Source: Prosapia bicincta (lineage: Eukaryota; Arthropoda; Insecta; Hemiptera; Cercopidae). From it: a DNA stretch of 64,000 nucleotides. This document shows, piece after piece, positions 26,477 to 39,189 of the stretch (position 1 is the first letter of the stretch; every line of letters starts with the position of its first letter). The notes under the pieces were generated by a model. The model was not told the origin of the DNA and did not search any database. It was given only the letters and a program-made list of their open reading frames with translations. Made by a program: the position numbers and the translations under genes. The stretch covers positions 348,751,082-348,815,081 of the forward strand of contig JBAIZL010000002.1 of assembly GCA_036971475.1 (NCBI GenBank). Reading direction: 5' to 3'.

Positions 26477-28016
26477 TTGATGAGTAAGGAAAATATTGTA
26501 AGAGGGCAAATAGATAGCTACACGCTTAGACGCAGTATAAGAATACGCGACAAAAATTTCAAAATGGAACATCAAAATATACAAGAAACACAAGTAGGAC
26601 AGATGAGGCATACGGAAGACGGGTTCGGAGACGTAGAAGTGGTGAGAGTAACAGAAAATGTGAATGAAGAGATAAGGGTTTTGGGGACAGAGAGCACAAC
26701 AGGCATGTTGACTAATAATGAGATCACAGTAGGAACACTAGGAGACAATGATATTTTGAGGAAAATATTAAAAAAGTTAAAGAATCTTGATGATAACATG
26801 ACTAAAACAAATGAAAATATTGTCCAAAATAAAAGAGACATGGATAATAAATTAATAGAAATAAATGACAATATAAAAAAGAATAGGGAAGACTTGAATA
26901 AGGAAATCACAAAAATGGGAGAGAATTTTGACAACAAATTAAGGAAACTGGAGGAAGACAGGAGGGGAGATATTGCAACACTTAATAACAAGTTAATGGT
27001 AACCGAAAACAATTTGCTAGAAACACTAGATAAAAAAAATATTAGTATCAGGCCAAAATACTCAAGGATTACACCAAGAGTATGCACAAAAAATTGATAG
27101 CCGATTAGACAACATAAACCGTGAAGTTCAAAATACGCAGGGAAAGATCGTGACGATTGAAGAAACATGCGCAGAGCAATATAACAGACAAACGGGTTAC
27201 CTAGAAACTTTGAAAACGGCAATTGACAAGAGAATAACAGATAATAGCAAAGAATTAGAGCCAAAATTGAGAAAATTAGACGAAAATATTGAACAGATAA
27301 GAAAACAAATAAATTCGACAGAAAACCGAAGAGATAATAATCTTATAACACCAATAAACACGAATATAATGTTTTCGGGAGATGAAAGAATACCTATGGC
27401 ATTTCTTAACGAGCTTATGGGGTTACATGAAAAGTATTACCAGGGAACAGGTTTAGAATGGATAATGCAACATCTACGCGGGCCAGCTGCCAATTGGTTT
27501 AGATTACATTCAGAAAGCTTTAAACAGTTCGGGGATTTTATCTTTGCATTTAAACAAAAATTCTGGAGTGAATTAATACAGGGGCGTGTTCGGGATGAGT
27601 TGGAGTTTGGAAAATATAATTACAGGGGGCAGTTGAACATGGTAGAATATGTAGAACGAAATTTATTATGGTTTAAAGGACTCGAACCGAGACTTCCAGA
27701 TGATCTAATTATACGTAAACTAGCCAAACATTTTGATCCTAACATGGCGATTGCCCTGGTGACGAGGGGAATTAAAACTAATGGTGAATTTGTCGACCTA
27801 GTAACAGAGTTTCATTATCTGCACCTACAAAGACAAGCGAACGGCAGTCGGGACAGGAATTTGTCAAGAGAGCAACGACCTGACCTAAGGAATAACGAAA
27901 ATAGCCGGGAGACAGGGTATTGTCAGAACGACTATCGGAGTAAACAGCTGGACAAGGGTAGACAACATAAGGGTGATGTCATAAATTACCAACCCAAGCC
28001 CTCTACAAGTGCATGA
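26477..28016 (+). pseudogene. gag: Retrotransposon gag, frameshifted
   Basis: The first frame (26,477-27,097, 206 aa) is charged and predicted coiled coil (repeated K-x-x-DN and E-D-x-x-K patterns). The second (27,150-28,016, 288 aa) carries a capsid-like region: FSGDE, LRGPAANWF, FIFAFKQKFW and LPDDLI, the usual Ty3 capsid order. The second frame is open upstream to about 27,040, so a single indel in the A8 run at 27,032-27,039 probably explains the break. No CCHC zinc knuckle is visible near the C-terminus, which instead is Arg/Asn-rich. Gag would form the particle shell. Confidence 0.8.
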
Positions 28017-28049
28017 AACGAGGACGCTGACCCTAGCCAGGTACCTAAC

Positions 28050-28490
28050 TCTAGTAAAATAACCAACTGTAGGACACTAATTGCGGAAATACGGGACATT
28101 TTAAATGAAGACGAAGTTTGTGTTGAACCATCATTAGAATTAGAAAATTGCCCTGAACTTGAAATCCGATTAGGGGATATTAAAACTGTTGCTTTGATAC
28201 ATTCGGGAAGTCAGTTTAATGTAATGTCAGAAGATTTTTATAGTAAGAACAAGGAGCTGTTAGAGAATGGGTTGGGTCAGAAGTCTAAAGCTATAAAAAA
28301 TCAAATAGTAACTACTGTAGGGATAGGGAAATATAAAGTGGAAACACATTTCATAATTGTGCCAGGTCTGATTAAAACTTGCATATTAGGCATAAACTTT
28401 TTAATAAAAAATGAAACTATTATCGATTTTGTAGAGAGAACAGTCGAATTTAATGCCAAATGTAATGATCGATTAAAGAAAAAAAAATAA
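28050..28490 (+). pseudogene. Retroviral-type aspartic protease with altered active site
   Basis: The frame is open from about 28,050 and shows LIHSGSQFN where active proteases have D-[ST]-G, followed by GIGKYKV and the flap/ILGINFL strand that precedes the end of the domain. Asp to His at the catalytic position should abolish activity. The domain ends at an A-rich run (28,479-28,488), after which the sequence shifts frame at least twice (28,490-28,630) before the polymerase. It would normally cut Gag and Pol. Confidence 0.75.
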
Positions 28491-28736
28491 TTAAGTTTTA
28501 TAATAATGAAGAAACAAAATTGGATTGTAATGTCATAATGAACTATAAGGAGGAAAGATTAGGAATAATAGAAACAAAATGTTGGAATTAGAGAATATAA
28601 AACCCGACCAAACGAGTTAATAGAGATTATCTATAAGTATGAACAAATTTGTAGTGAGCAACCAGGGTTAATTACTACCTATGAGCATGAATTCACCGTA
28701 ACTGATACGAGACCATACAAGCAAAATAGTTGGCCT

Positions 28737-30554
28737 GTGGCAATTAAATTTAGGGAGGCAGTCAACACTGAAATAGAAAGGGTGCTGAAATTAAATATTA
28801 TAGAAAGAGCCAATAGTCCATACGTAAACAGAATAGTACCTGTGTTTAAAAAGGATGGCACAGTCAGGATCTGCTTAGATGCTAGAGAAATTAATAAGAG
28901 ATCGTTACCAGACTATGAAGGAAACTTACCGATTCAAGATCTACTGACAAAATGTAGTGGTTATAAAGTTAAGTCTTCTATCGATTTGACCAGTAGCTTT
29001 TGGCAAATCCCATTAAAAACCAACTGCAGGGACTTTACGGGATTCCTACATAATGGACTGTGTTATCGTTTCAAAACGGTACCATTTGTATTAAGCTCTA
29101 GTCTAGCTAGTCTTACAAGGAGTTTAGATTCCATACTAACAAAGGAAGCAAGGAAATTTTTGATTATTTACGTTGATGACATTTTATGTTTGTCTAAATC
29201 ATTCGATGAACACCTAGAACAACTAGAGATAATTTTTAAGATTTTTAAAGATGCAAACGTAACTGTCAATTTCAATAAGTCGCAGTTTTGTAGAAGGGAG
29301 CTTGAATATTTAGGACACACTTTAAAAGTGGAAGGAATTCAGCCAAGTGAAGAAAAGGTCAGAGCCATAAACCAATTTCCAAGGCCTAGAAATTCGAGAC
29401 AAATAAAAGGATTTCTCGGGCTCATAAATTTCTATCACCGTTTTGTAAAGGACAGCGCATCAATTACCGCACCATTACAACAACTGTTGAAGAAGGGATG
29501 TAGGTTCAAATGGTCTAAAGAACAAGAAGATAGCTTTATACAAATAAAGAGGATATTTTTAGACCGGGTTATGTTAGCACATCCAATACTAAATAAACAG
29601 TATTACCTGCAGTGTGACGCGAGTGGATATGCTTTAGGCGGACAATTATTCCAATATGATGAAGAAGAACGTATTGCCGTGATTGGGTACACAAGTAGAA
29701 CATTTAAAGGAGCTGAACTGAACTACAGTACGACAGAGAAGGAACTTCTGAGTATTGTGCATAATCTCAAAAAATTCAGATGTTTTGTGTTGGGGAACCC
29801 TTTGACGGTGATTACAGATAATAAGGCGCTATCATACATTAACAACTGTAAACTGTTAAACGCTCGTATGACCCGCTGGATGTTACTTATACAGGAGTAT
29901 AACTTTGAAATAAAATATTGCAACGGAAAAGATAATATTGTAGCCGACGCATTAAGCAGACACCCTGGTGAAGACAACATAGAAATAAATCAAGACAGTA
30001 ATTTCATTCAAATTGCAACAATACGTAATAAATTTGACCACAAAGTTTTGGATATGTTGAAACATATACAGACATTTCAAGACAAAGACCATAAAACAAA
30101 ACTTATAGTTAATAAATTAAGGAATTCATCGGACAAATTACACCAGCATTACAAATTATGGGAAGGCAAGTTATATCGTCGAGATAAAGGTCATTTCAAG
30201 TTATACATACCAGACAATATCAAAAGGAATCTAATCACGGAAATACATACTCACTTTGGCCATTTAGGTATTAACAAGAGTTATCAAACATTTAAAGATG
30301 ATTTCGCAGCGGATCATCTAAGTAAGGACATCGAACAAATAGTCAAATCATGTGAAATATGCCAGAAATCCAAACATGACATACGACATAGAGTTGGGGA
30401 AATGGATTGTATCATACCAAAAAACAAAGGAGAATTGTTATCTATGGATTACTGTGGTCCTTTACCAAAAGGAAAAAGTGGTGCAAAATATATTTTGGTT
30501 ATCATTGACGTATTCGCTAAATACGTACAGCTTTATAAAGTCAATATGTTATAA
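28737..30554 (+). CDS. pol: Ty3-type pol: reverse transcriptase, RNase H, truncated integrase
   Basis: 605 aa; the frame is open upstream to about 28,630, so the ATG is not the original start. RT: VPVFKKDGTVRICLDAR (~residues 35-52), SSIDLTSSFWQIP, SSLASLTRSLD, and an intact IIYVDDILC catalytic motif. Next come LGLINFYHRFV (connection), RNase H (LQCDASGYALGGQLFQ, STTEKELLSIV, ITDNKALSYI, NIVADALSRHP), then the integrase zinc finger (HTHFGHLG with CEICQKSK) and the first catalytic Asp in LSMDYCGPLP. The frame stops at a TA tract before the second Asp and the Glu, so integrase is dead. RT and RNase H look structurally complete. Confidence 0.92.
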   Translation: MAIKFREAVNTEIERVLKLNIIERANSPYVNRIVPVFKKDGTVRICLDAREINKRSLPDYEGNLPIQDLLTKCSGYKVKSSIDLTSSFWQIPLKTNCRDFTGFLHNGLCYRFKTVPFVLSSSLASLTRSLDSILTKEARKFLIIYVDDILCLSKSFDEHLEQLEIIFKIFKDANVTVNFNKSQFCRRELEYLGHTLKVEGIQPSEEKVRAINQFPRPRNSRQIKGFLGLINFYHRFVKDSASITAPLQQLLKKGCRFKWSKEQEDSFIQIKRIFLDRVMLAHPILNKQYYLQCDASGYALGGQLFQYDEEERIAVIGYTSRTFKGAELNYSTTEKELLSIVHNLKKFRCFVLGNPLTVITDNKALSYINNCKLLNARMTRWMLLIQEYNFEIKYCNGKDNIVADALSRHPGEDNIEINQDSNFIQIATIRNKFDHKVLDMLKHIQTFQDKDHKTKLIVNKLRNSSDKLHQHYKLWEGKLYRRDKGHFKLYIPDNIKRNLITEIHTHFGHLGINKSYQTFKDDFAADHLSKDIEQIVKSCEICQKSKHDIRHRVGEMDCIIPKNKGELLSMDYCGPLPKGKSGAKYILVIIDVFAKYVQLYKVNML

Positions 30555-30565
30555 TATATATATAT

Positions 30566-31550
<985 letters not shown>

Positions 31551-31616
31551 TCGTCTTAGTAAAAGAAATTAATATTCTCCTTTTTGGTAATAAACCTTAT
31601 TAAGTTGGTTATATTT

Positions 31617-32118
31617 GTAGTAGAAATTTAAGATTGGGTGAAGAATTTAAACAAATTGTTCTTTATGTCATAATATTCAAATATTGTAAACAGCGAATTC
31701 TTAGAAATTTATGAAGGGCCCTACGAATGGAATGTCATGGTAATAGCAGTTACCAACTTACTCCCATAATTAATGGTAAACTTAAGGGTAAATTTAATTG
31801 TAGAATGTTAAAAAGGTATCACAAACCCATATTAAGTAATTAAATAATTGTATATAAGAAATTTAGATTTTCATGCATAAATAATTAATGGTTAGGATCG
31901 TAGGATGAACAATGGCATTGTAAACTTTTACCTTTACGTTTTAAGAAAGATTTAAAAAATTGTATGATGTGATTTGTAATTATGTAATATTTATAAGTGT
32001 AATGATAGCTATAAGATGCTTAACTGTAGTAGAAATAAATGTATTGGAAATTTTAGATAGGGTGAAGAATTTAAAACAAATTGTTCTTTTATGTCATAGC
32101 ATTCAAATATTGTAAAAT
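31617..32118. repeat. Pair of direct repeats, ~75-90 bp, about 410 bp apart
   Basis: 'gggtgaagaatttaaa' followed by 'caaattgttctt' and 'attcaaatattgtaaa' occurs at about 31,635-31,690 and again at about 32,057-32,117, with several differences. The repeats lie in the 3' part of the Ty3 element, before a short frame at 32,219, and may be a duplicated untranslated segment. Confidence 0.7.
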
Positions 32119-32218
32119 TTAAATTTAAGGAATAAAAAAAAATTAATTTTAAAATTCTGGGGACTCTATAACATAAAGTACGAGGGATTAGATTAAATTA
32201 AGCTAGTTGCTAAAATAA

Positions 32219-32413
32219 TTGTCTGTAGAATTAAGCAAGAAAAGACAAATAGTTTTTCTAGTGCGGACAAAGCAGGTACCATGTCATTATCCTTTCCAGG
32301 AAAGCTATAAGTTGAGTCCGGCAACCATAGACAATAGAGAAGGGTCCATAGTGGTTAAGACGAGAGATCCAGCGGCCGATATAGCCATGGGAAAAATAAC
32401 CGTGTACCGTTAG
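32219..32413 (+). pseudogene. Short coding-like remnant at retrotransposon 3' end, function unknown
   Basis: 64 codons including VFLVRTKQVPCHYPF and VVKTRDPA. Composition is less AT-rich and more protein-like than its surroundings, and the position fits the C-terminus of pol or of a third gene of the Ty3 element. I do not recognise a specific domain. No ATG begins the frame, so it is probably a fragment. Confidence 0.35.
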
Positions 32414-33726
32414 GTTTAGCTAATTGTAGAACTGTGGGAAACTTACAAAGAACTTATTGGTGGTAGTGGAAGAGCTTAGAATTTTTAATAAAAACTAAAT
32501 GATCGGAAGTTTAAGGAAGTTTTGAAAGAGTCTCAGAGAAAGACAGGCAGATTGGTGGGGACCAGGACCGAAGTGTTGTAGTGGGAGAAATCGATTAAAT
32601 AAGTAAAGAGTTTTTTTATATGTAAATTTTAAAAGTGCGACGTAAAAGTTTTTTTTTGAAATATAAAGTAAGTTTTTTTTGTGTCAATCGTAAGCGCTAA
32701 AGTGAACAAAGCCAGTAATCCAGGGACTCTTCAGAACAATAAGTATATTTGAATATAAGTGTAGCCAACAGACATCTATCTTTTAGTTCCAAAACAAATT
32801 TTAATTTCATCAAAATTTATAAAAATTATTCTAGTTTCGCCATTTCTAATTTCAAAGCAAAGTTCCCGTAATAGCGACCCGGGAGCAAGAATAACATTTT
32901 TAATACGGTTTTTTTATGTTATTCTATTAGAAATCTAAAGCCTCAGAAGTCCACCTTTTATCATTGTACATTTAGTTAAGTTATCAATCCTGTCACTGCA
33001 CAATATAAATTTGGAATAATGTGTAGAGTTAATTGAAGAGAATAAATGCAAGTGATGTTTAAAAATTGATAATATTGTTAATTCTTTTATAAACCTGAAG
33101 GTGTGACATTAATAGGTAAGGTAAATAAATAACATTTAAATAAAAATTAAATTATAACAAAGGTTAATTTATAATATATATATAAAAGAGAAGTTTAAGG
33201 TAATATAAGGTTGACTAATATAAGGTATAGAATAAACCACTATATTGTGGTTTTTACTCAGCAAGAAATGTGTGTAAATAATGTTTTTATAAATACTGAA
33301 AACTTTTGTTTCAGATAATCGTTCAGTCGAAGCGTTCACAGCGGAAATGTAATTCTGTTTGCCTCTATTTGTCTACAGTGAATAGAATCTAGTGATAAGC
33401 TACAAGACTGTCAAATCTACTTTATATATAATCAATATTTCTTCAATAACGTACATGTGTACGTATAGTATTCAATACAGTATATTTCTATTGTGAAAAG
33501 AAATAATTTTACATAATTCCAAGTCCACTATAGGTATATGTATGTGTCATGAAATGTCCATCTGAGAAAGATGAGCTGACCAAGCCCAAGCGATTAGAGA
33601 TTACCCTTCCTCTACCACAGCAACCCGCCATTTACAGCATATTATTTTCATTCCTCTGGTCCTAAACAATTCTTTGTGCCTGTAATCCGTCAGGTTCCTT
33701 AATATTGCTATCAATTAGCACTTTCG
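32414..33726. other. AT-rich spacer, possible 3' LTR not resolved
   Basis: No gene seen. A stretch from about 32,550 (gattggtgg) loosely resembles 25,358 onward, which could be LTR homology, but the alignment is too weak by eye to delimit. Confidence 0.3.
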
Positions 33727-35370
33727 GGTTAAGGAAATCAGACGGGCACACCAACAACAGGTAGAATTTGTGCTATACCCTTAGAGGTCGCCTGTCGCTA
33801 TTAAAGTTCGACCCTTTGGTCGCCTACTGTTATTGAATTTCAACTTTTCCACTTGGATGGAAATATTAGTGAGCCCTTCTCTTTTATTAAAGGCACTTTT
33901 GCAAACCAGCAAGCACAGTGACTCGATAAGCTAAAGCTCAAAGACTATAATTGTGCAAACGCAGCTACACTTTGGGTATACATACTGTACTTCGTATAAA
34001 GAGCGAACCACCAACAAAAATAACTTAATTATTATAACTAACCAACTATGTTTTACAGCATATAGAAATGAAATTATTAATGTAGAACAAAATACATTCT
34101 TACGCAAAATTTGATGAAGTTTTTCACGGCTATTTCATTTCAGAGCAGAATGCTTCTCCTGCCGCTCCAAGTAATATGGAAAAATATTGATTAAAATACT
34201 AAACTATTTATGGAACAATTTCCTCATTTTACCAAAAGCGGCCCAGAGAGCCTTGTCATATTTCTTATAATCTGGGAGTCACCTCATATGTAGCCATTTA
34301 TATTTACATGAAGCTGCTACAAATAGTATTGTCTTATTTATCCTCTTAATCTAGGACTTACCTAAACTACCTACCTATTATTTACATAGTGACCGGATTT
34401 GGCGTTGTCTTGCTTTTTTATTCTATGGCATAAATATCTATATTCATATATTACTAATTAAAATGTTTTACACAATCATTGAGGGAAGAAATAATTGATT
34501 GGCTTTGTCGAAACAATATTTCTCTACGTATTCCACAAGGTATGGCTCGAACGTAGTGACTGCCATTCGATCTATTCTTAGACGCGTATCACGTTTTATC
34601 TTAGCATAATGACTTTCTATTGTCTGCGTATGCACATTACGATTACCAGGACCAACAAAATTGTGAGAGTGATTGACCGTTTTGTGCAGATATCCATTTT
34701 AACTCAGAGAATTGTACCCCCTCTACATATCAGTAATGACTGTCGTCACAGGCTTCACATTTTCCATTATTATTTGCAGTAATGTAGCTGAATCCCTTTT
34801 TTAAAAACCTATTTTAGTTGAATTCTCCAGAAGCCAAACCACGATAATCTCCCTGAAAGCACTTATAAGCTTCCTCACTGTAGGCCATGAAACTCCAGTC
34901 TTACAAACAATAATAAAAAATGGATATTTCAATATCCACGCTACCAGAACTGTGAGCGGTTGAAGTGGAGTAACTTGAGCTAATCCAATGGTATTGTCTC
35001 TTACGTGTTTTTTAGCTCTGCAGTACGAATCCTACATTTATAAACGATATTGTCCTTTGCTCCGCGATTGATATGCATCAATGCACCAAATTTCACACAT
35101 TTTATTGATGATTTCAGCAGTTTATAGTCTATTAGAAAACTTTTCTTTCAATTTTTTTAAATGTTTTGACGGAACGCAGTAATATTATCAAACATACGTA
35201 GTTATCTGCCAAAAAGTGCCTTAAGGAAACTTGAAGGGCCCACTGATGAGTCTAATTGAGCAAAAACCGAGAACAATGGAGTACCCTGTTGAAGAGTAAA
35301 AAAAGGAACCTTTATGGATCAGCCCTTTGGTCCAGTTAGCGTGGGTCCGTCTGGTTTCCTTAACGCGCAC
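33727..35370 (-). mobile_element. Merlin-like DNA transposon remnant, ~1.64 kb
   Basis: Imperfect inverted repeats flank a decayed transposase. The left one reads 'gttaaggaaatcagacgg' near 33,730; the right one reads as the complement 'ccgtctggtttccttaac' near 35,347. The enclosed transposase segment is on the minus strand. Another 'gtgcctg...ccgtcaggttccttaa' block at about 33,677-33,704 lies just outside, so the left boundary could be ~50 bp further out or belong to a nested copy. Merlin elements have short inverted repeats and 8-9 bp duplications, which I could not confirm. Confidence 0.5.
34490..35120 (-). pseudogene. IS1016/ISXO2-type (Merlin) transposase, decayed
   Basis: On the minus strand one frame reads VTTVITD, then GYNSLS, HKTVNHSHNFV, HTQTIESHYAKIKR and RLRIDRMAV. 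This matches the second half of Merlin/IS1016 DDE transposases, where 'TVNHS-x-N-F-V' and 'HTQ-x-IE-x-W' carry the last catalytic Glu. The usual Trp after IES is His here. Upstream, fragments such as VYKCRIRTAEL and TIPL fit the zinc-ribbon and linker. Multiple stops and frame changes make it non-functional. Identification of the superfamily is fairly firm; the species-level family is unknown. Confidence 0.65.
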
Positions 35371-36629
35371 TTTTCCCCTCTACCCACTATCGCTGGAATT
35401 CCCTATACTAATACAAAGTGAGACGTTCAGGCGGTGGATAAAAGAATGAAATTGGAATAATTTTGAATTTCCCCGGAAGACTAAACAGATAGATTTGAAA
35501 TAGCAGATCTGTGAGCTGCCTACAGATAGGAAACGTACAAAGCCAGAGATGTGAGAATTTAAATATTGTTCCAGTTGTTCAAACCAGTTGGAGCAGTTGA
35601 AAATCTGTATTGCAGAACGGCTGGAAAAAATTATTTTGTGTACTAAACACAAATGTTTATTCATTATTAAGTTTGTAAGAGTTTCTAAAATTGTATCAGG
35701 TATTAAAACCGACATAAATTTAAATATATTTTATAATATAACTTATGTTGAAATAATTTCAAGTGCAAATTAGTGCCTAAATTAACTGTATTATTTGGCG
35801 TGACAAAAACATTTTGCTAAACGTTTTTGATTCAAATGCAAAAATGTAATATTTAATGGGAAAAAAGCATAATAAAAATGAACACATAAAGCATCCGTAA
35901 TGACAACTGAGTTGAAACATTGCTTTTTACTTAGAACAGCTTTATTTATTTATCTTTATTTACATTTGTACTTAGCAGATAATTGCAATAATATCGTGTC
36001 ACCGCTCTATATTTTTGCATTATTGCTCAACAAAATAGTCTGAAAGCAACATCACAGCAGGTTTACGTTGTTTTCTTTAGTCACAGGTTCATAATGTCAT
36101 GGCTAACACTGACGCTAAATTGCCTACATAACGCCGTGACTGACGCTTAATTGCCTAGAAACGCCGTGTTATATCTCAGTCTGTACAGTACTGTATATGT
36201 GTCCATGTTAAGCCAAATTGTCTATATTTGTTGTATAAATGTAACTGTATGTTGTAAACCTCAAGTTTAACTAGTAAGCCTTTCACTGAAAAACATGAAG
36301 TGGTAAATGTAAGTATTTTGTACAATAACAGATGCGGTATTGGGATTTTACCACTAGATTTTAAAGATGTAAAATTTTCTAAAATGAAGATGTGGAGGTT
36401 TTAGAAATAACGGTTGGTAAATGTGGGTTTTGGGAATAACAAATGAGTATTGCCTAATCATTTTCCATGTTAGTAAAGAGCGTCTCGATTAAAGTTATGT
36501 TAGGTTGGGTACAGTTGAAATAGTTGATGACTTAAAGAATGTACAACACTATTTCCTTTCAAAAGGTCAAACTTATAATTAAGTAACCTCCAAGTAAACA
36601 AACATTTATTTGTTGAGTAGTTATGCGTT
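35371..36629. other. Non-coding stretch
   Basis: AT-rich with small overlapping frames on both strands at 35,380-35,773, none with a recognisable domain. I see no gene. Confidence 0.45.
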
Positions 36630-36910
36630 GAGTAGTAACACTCCCTGATAATGACGACTTGGTCATTGAAACGTGTATTAGAAATAAATGATTAATTTGT
36701 GAGTTTTGCGTATGTTTTTATTTATTTTTAACATAACCTCACAAGCTAAGCTCAAAGAATATTTGTTTAAATATGGCACTCAAGTCAAAAGAGCTTAATT
36801 TACTACATAAAGTAACACTCACTGATGATGATGACTTGGTCATTGAAACGCGTATGAGAAATAAATAATTAATTTGTGAGTTTTGTGTATGTTTTTATTT
36901 ATTTTTAAAC
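36630..36910 (+). repeat. Two tandem PLE-like 3' tails with hammerhead cores
   Basis: About 105 bp beginning 'gtaacactc' and ending 'tttttatttatttttaa' occurs twice, at about 36,635 and about 36,812, 177 bp apart. Both contain the sequence 'gacttggtcattgaaacg' and 'aattaatttgtgagtttt'. The arrangement looks like the 3' ends of a second Penelope-like family, unrelated in sequence to the one at 1-12 kb. No coding part is attached. Confidence 0.6.
36818..36860 (+). ncRNA. Complete hammerhead ribozyme candidate
   Basis: CTGATGA (36,822-36,828), one extra T, stem II GATGAC/GTCATT with a TTG loop, GAA (36,845-36,847), a self-complementary ACGCGT as stem III, then the expected U-A cleavage position and TGAG, which pairs with CTCA immediately before the core (stem I). 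All three stems and the conserved core bases are present. The upstream sister copy (36,645-36,672) has CTGATAA, a substitution at a core G that should inactivate it. Prediction only. Confidence 0.58.
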
Positions 36911-39189
36911 ATTTATTGTCCTAGATAATTACCAAAATGTCTAGCAAAATTATTTTTAATTTTGTCCTCAATTTTTGTAACTTCCTGTCTTTAACCTTAA
37001 CGATGAAAATCTTTTTGAAAACAGATCAAGTTAATCCTGAATCTATTTCATTCCAAATTTATTAAAAATGATTTTAAAACGTCTCATTTCGACTGCCTGG
37101 TATTTCTGTACTACTTTATATTTTGTTTATTTCTGACTTGTTTATTTGTAACTAATTTAACACTTTCCTTATTTTCTATTAACAACTTATTAATTTAATA
37201 ATTTTATTTATAAAATAATTTTAGTACTCTTTTAAATTATCTTTCTTTAAGGTTTAGATACTTTTCACAATTTTGATATTATTTCTTAGCATTTATTTAC
37301 ATCTGTCATTCCATTCCAGCCATTTAGGTTATATGAAGTATTTCAACATGGCGTTGCATTTGCCTTCATGTTATATTTATCGTACAAGATAAAGATACTA
37401 CATTCGAAACATGAGATTTGCATTAAATTTTGTTTTAAAAGAAATTTTAATGGCGTTCATTTCCCAGCATTGGCTTGAGTTGGTTATCGCCCCTCTACCT
37501 TTATTCTTGGTTTGACAGTTATACGCGTTGCCGCAAATTCAACTTTTAAATTTTATTGGTTGTTATTTATTTCAAATAAATTATTTCACTTTCTCTAAAT
37601 TTCTTCTTAATAATGCCTATTATTTTCTGCCTTTAATCCTAAATTTAAGAATTTAAATTTTTTTAAAACTTTCTCAACCCGACTATTCACAGGATTTAAA
37701 TTTAATTTTGGTAACTTGAAATTTAGTCACTGTTCTAGTTCAACTTTATACGTTACGAGTATTATTTTCTCTTACTTACTGAATTTATTACTTAGAAAAC
37801 GCAAAACAAAACGATGTTAAAATAAAGAAAAAAACACTCCCAAAAAGTACGAAAAAGTACAACAAAAGGTTCTTGAAACTCCCAAAATTACATCGTAGCA
37901 GTTATATCCCACCTCTAATATAATTACCAGTGCATACTCATTGTCTTACCCTTTTTGTAATATTGAAAATCTGAGCAGCTTGACTTCCCAAAGCATGCTA
38001 AATCCACCTTCGTCGTCCAGGTTTTCCTCTGGTTACCTAGAAGAAGTGGGATGACCTAACATACGACGTGTCGTTATTGCTTCGGGTTTGGTGTTGGCTT
38101 CCTCTACAGTGGCAGGTTTTATACAAGGAATAGTGGGTTAAATGTTCAGGGTATATTCCGTTCATAACGTAGACAAATAGTAAGAAAGGATTTTGCAAAA
38201 TTTAAGTTTAAGGGCTAAAATTATAAAAATTGCAATATTATACATGATTGCTTTGATTACGTGTATTTTCGGTAAAAATAATACACTATTATAACTTTGT
38301 ATTCCAGTTTCATAATTATTATCAATTATTATTTGTTTTTAAATTTGGTAAATTAACATATAAAATGACACTTTTAAACTAGTGCCGCCAAAACCGCCGA
38401 GGGGCGCGAGTGTAACAATATTTTTGTAACGAGATCCATCCTAAAGTGATACTTTCACAGATATGTTTTAAGATATTATAACACAGCTGTCTTACTATGT
38501 TTTGTTAAAAAAAAGGATTTTAAAAAGTTGTATCTCTTGTTTGTAAGAGATACTTACAAGATAGTAAAAGAAATACTTATTATGAATTTATTTTTGTCTA
38601 TATTCATTATTTTAAGCTTTGCGTCGTCATAATTTTAAGCATTTACCAAGTCCTATTTTTTCGAGTACTTAAGACTTTTTACATAACCAGGTATAATTGT
38701 TTTGTCAGTGTCGATTATGTACAGAAATAATTACCTAGTTTTAAAAATGGAAATTGGCCTAACTTAGCCATATGTAATTAAATATTTCAAGGCTCTAATA
38801 ATTATAAATGACCTAATCATTCTATTATTCTGATATAATGGATCAATTCAAAGCACTTTTCACGGATGATATTTACAGAACAATTAGGTATTGTTTCAAT
38901 TACCTTGAAATAAAAATATGATATATAAAAAGTACAATGGCTGATAAAGTTCTTTAGAACAATGACCAAATTCTTAATGAAGTGTTAAACTTTACAAATA
39001 CAACAGGCCGTGCACAAGGTTAGCATTTATCCCTAATTTTATTATTTGGACCAATTTTCTGCATTACAACCAGAACACTGCAGATTTAATTTGAAGCAGT
39101 TATGAATAGTTTAGATTTCCTTGTTTACAAATACCATAGTCATAAACTGCAACTATTTTTTGATGCCTAAATGTGGTATATGCTAAAGT
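36911..39189. other. Non-coding stretch
   Basis: AT-rich and without reading frames of note. A short GC-rich patch ('gccgccaaaaccgccgagg', about 38,383) stands out but has no feature I can name. Confidence 0.45.

Noticed and set aside
26572..27264. 230-aa minus-strand frame opposite gag
   Set aside because: It is the antisense of a Lys/Asn/Glu-rich coiled-coil coding region, which reads as Leu/Phe/Ser; the sense strand has recognisable retrotransposon content.
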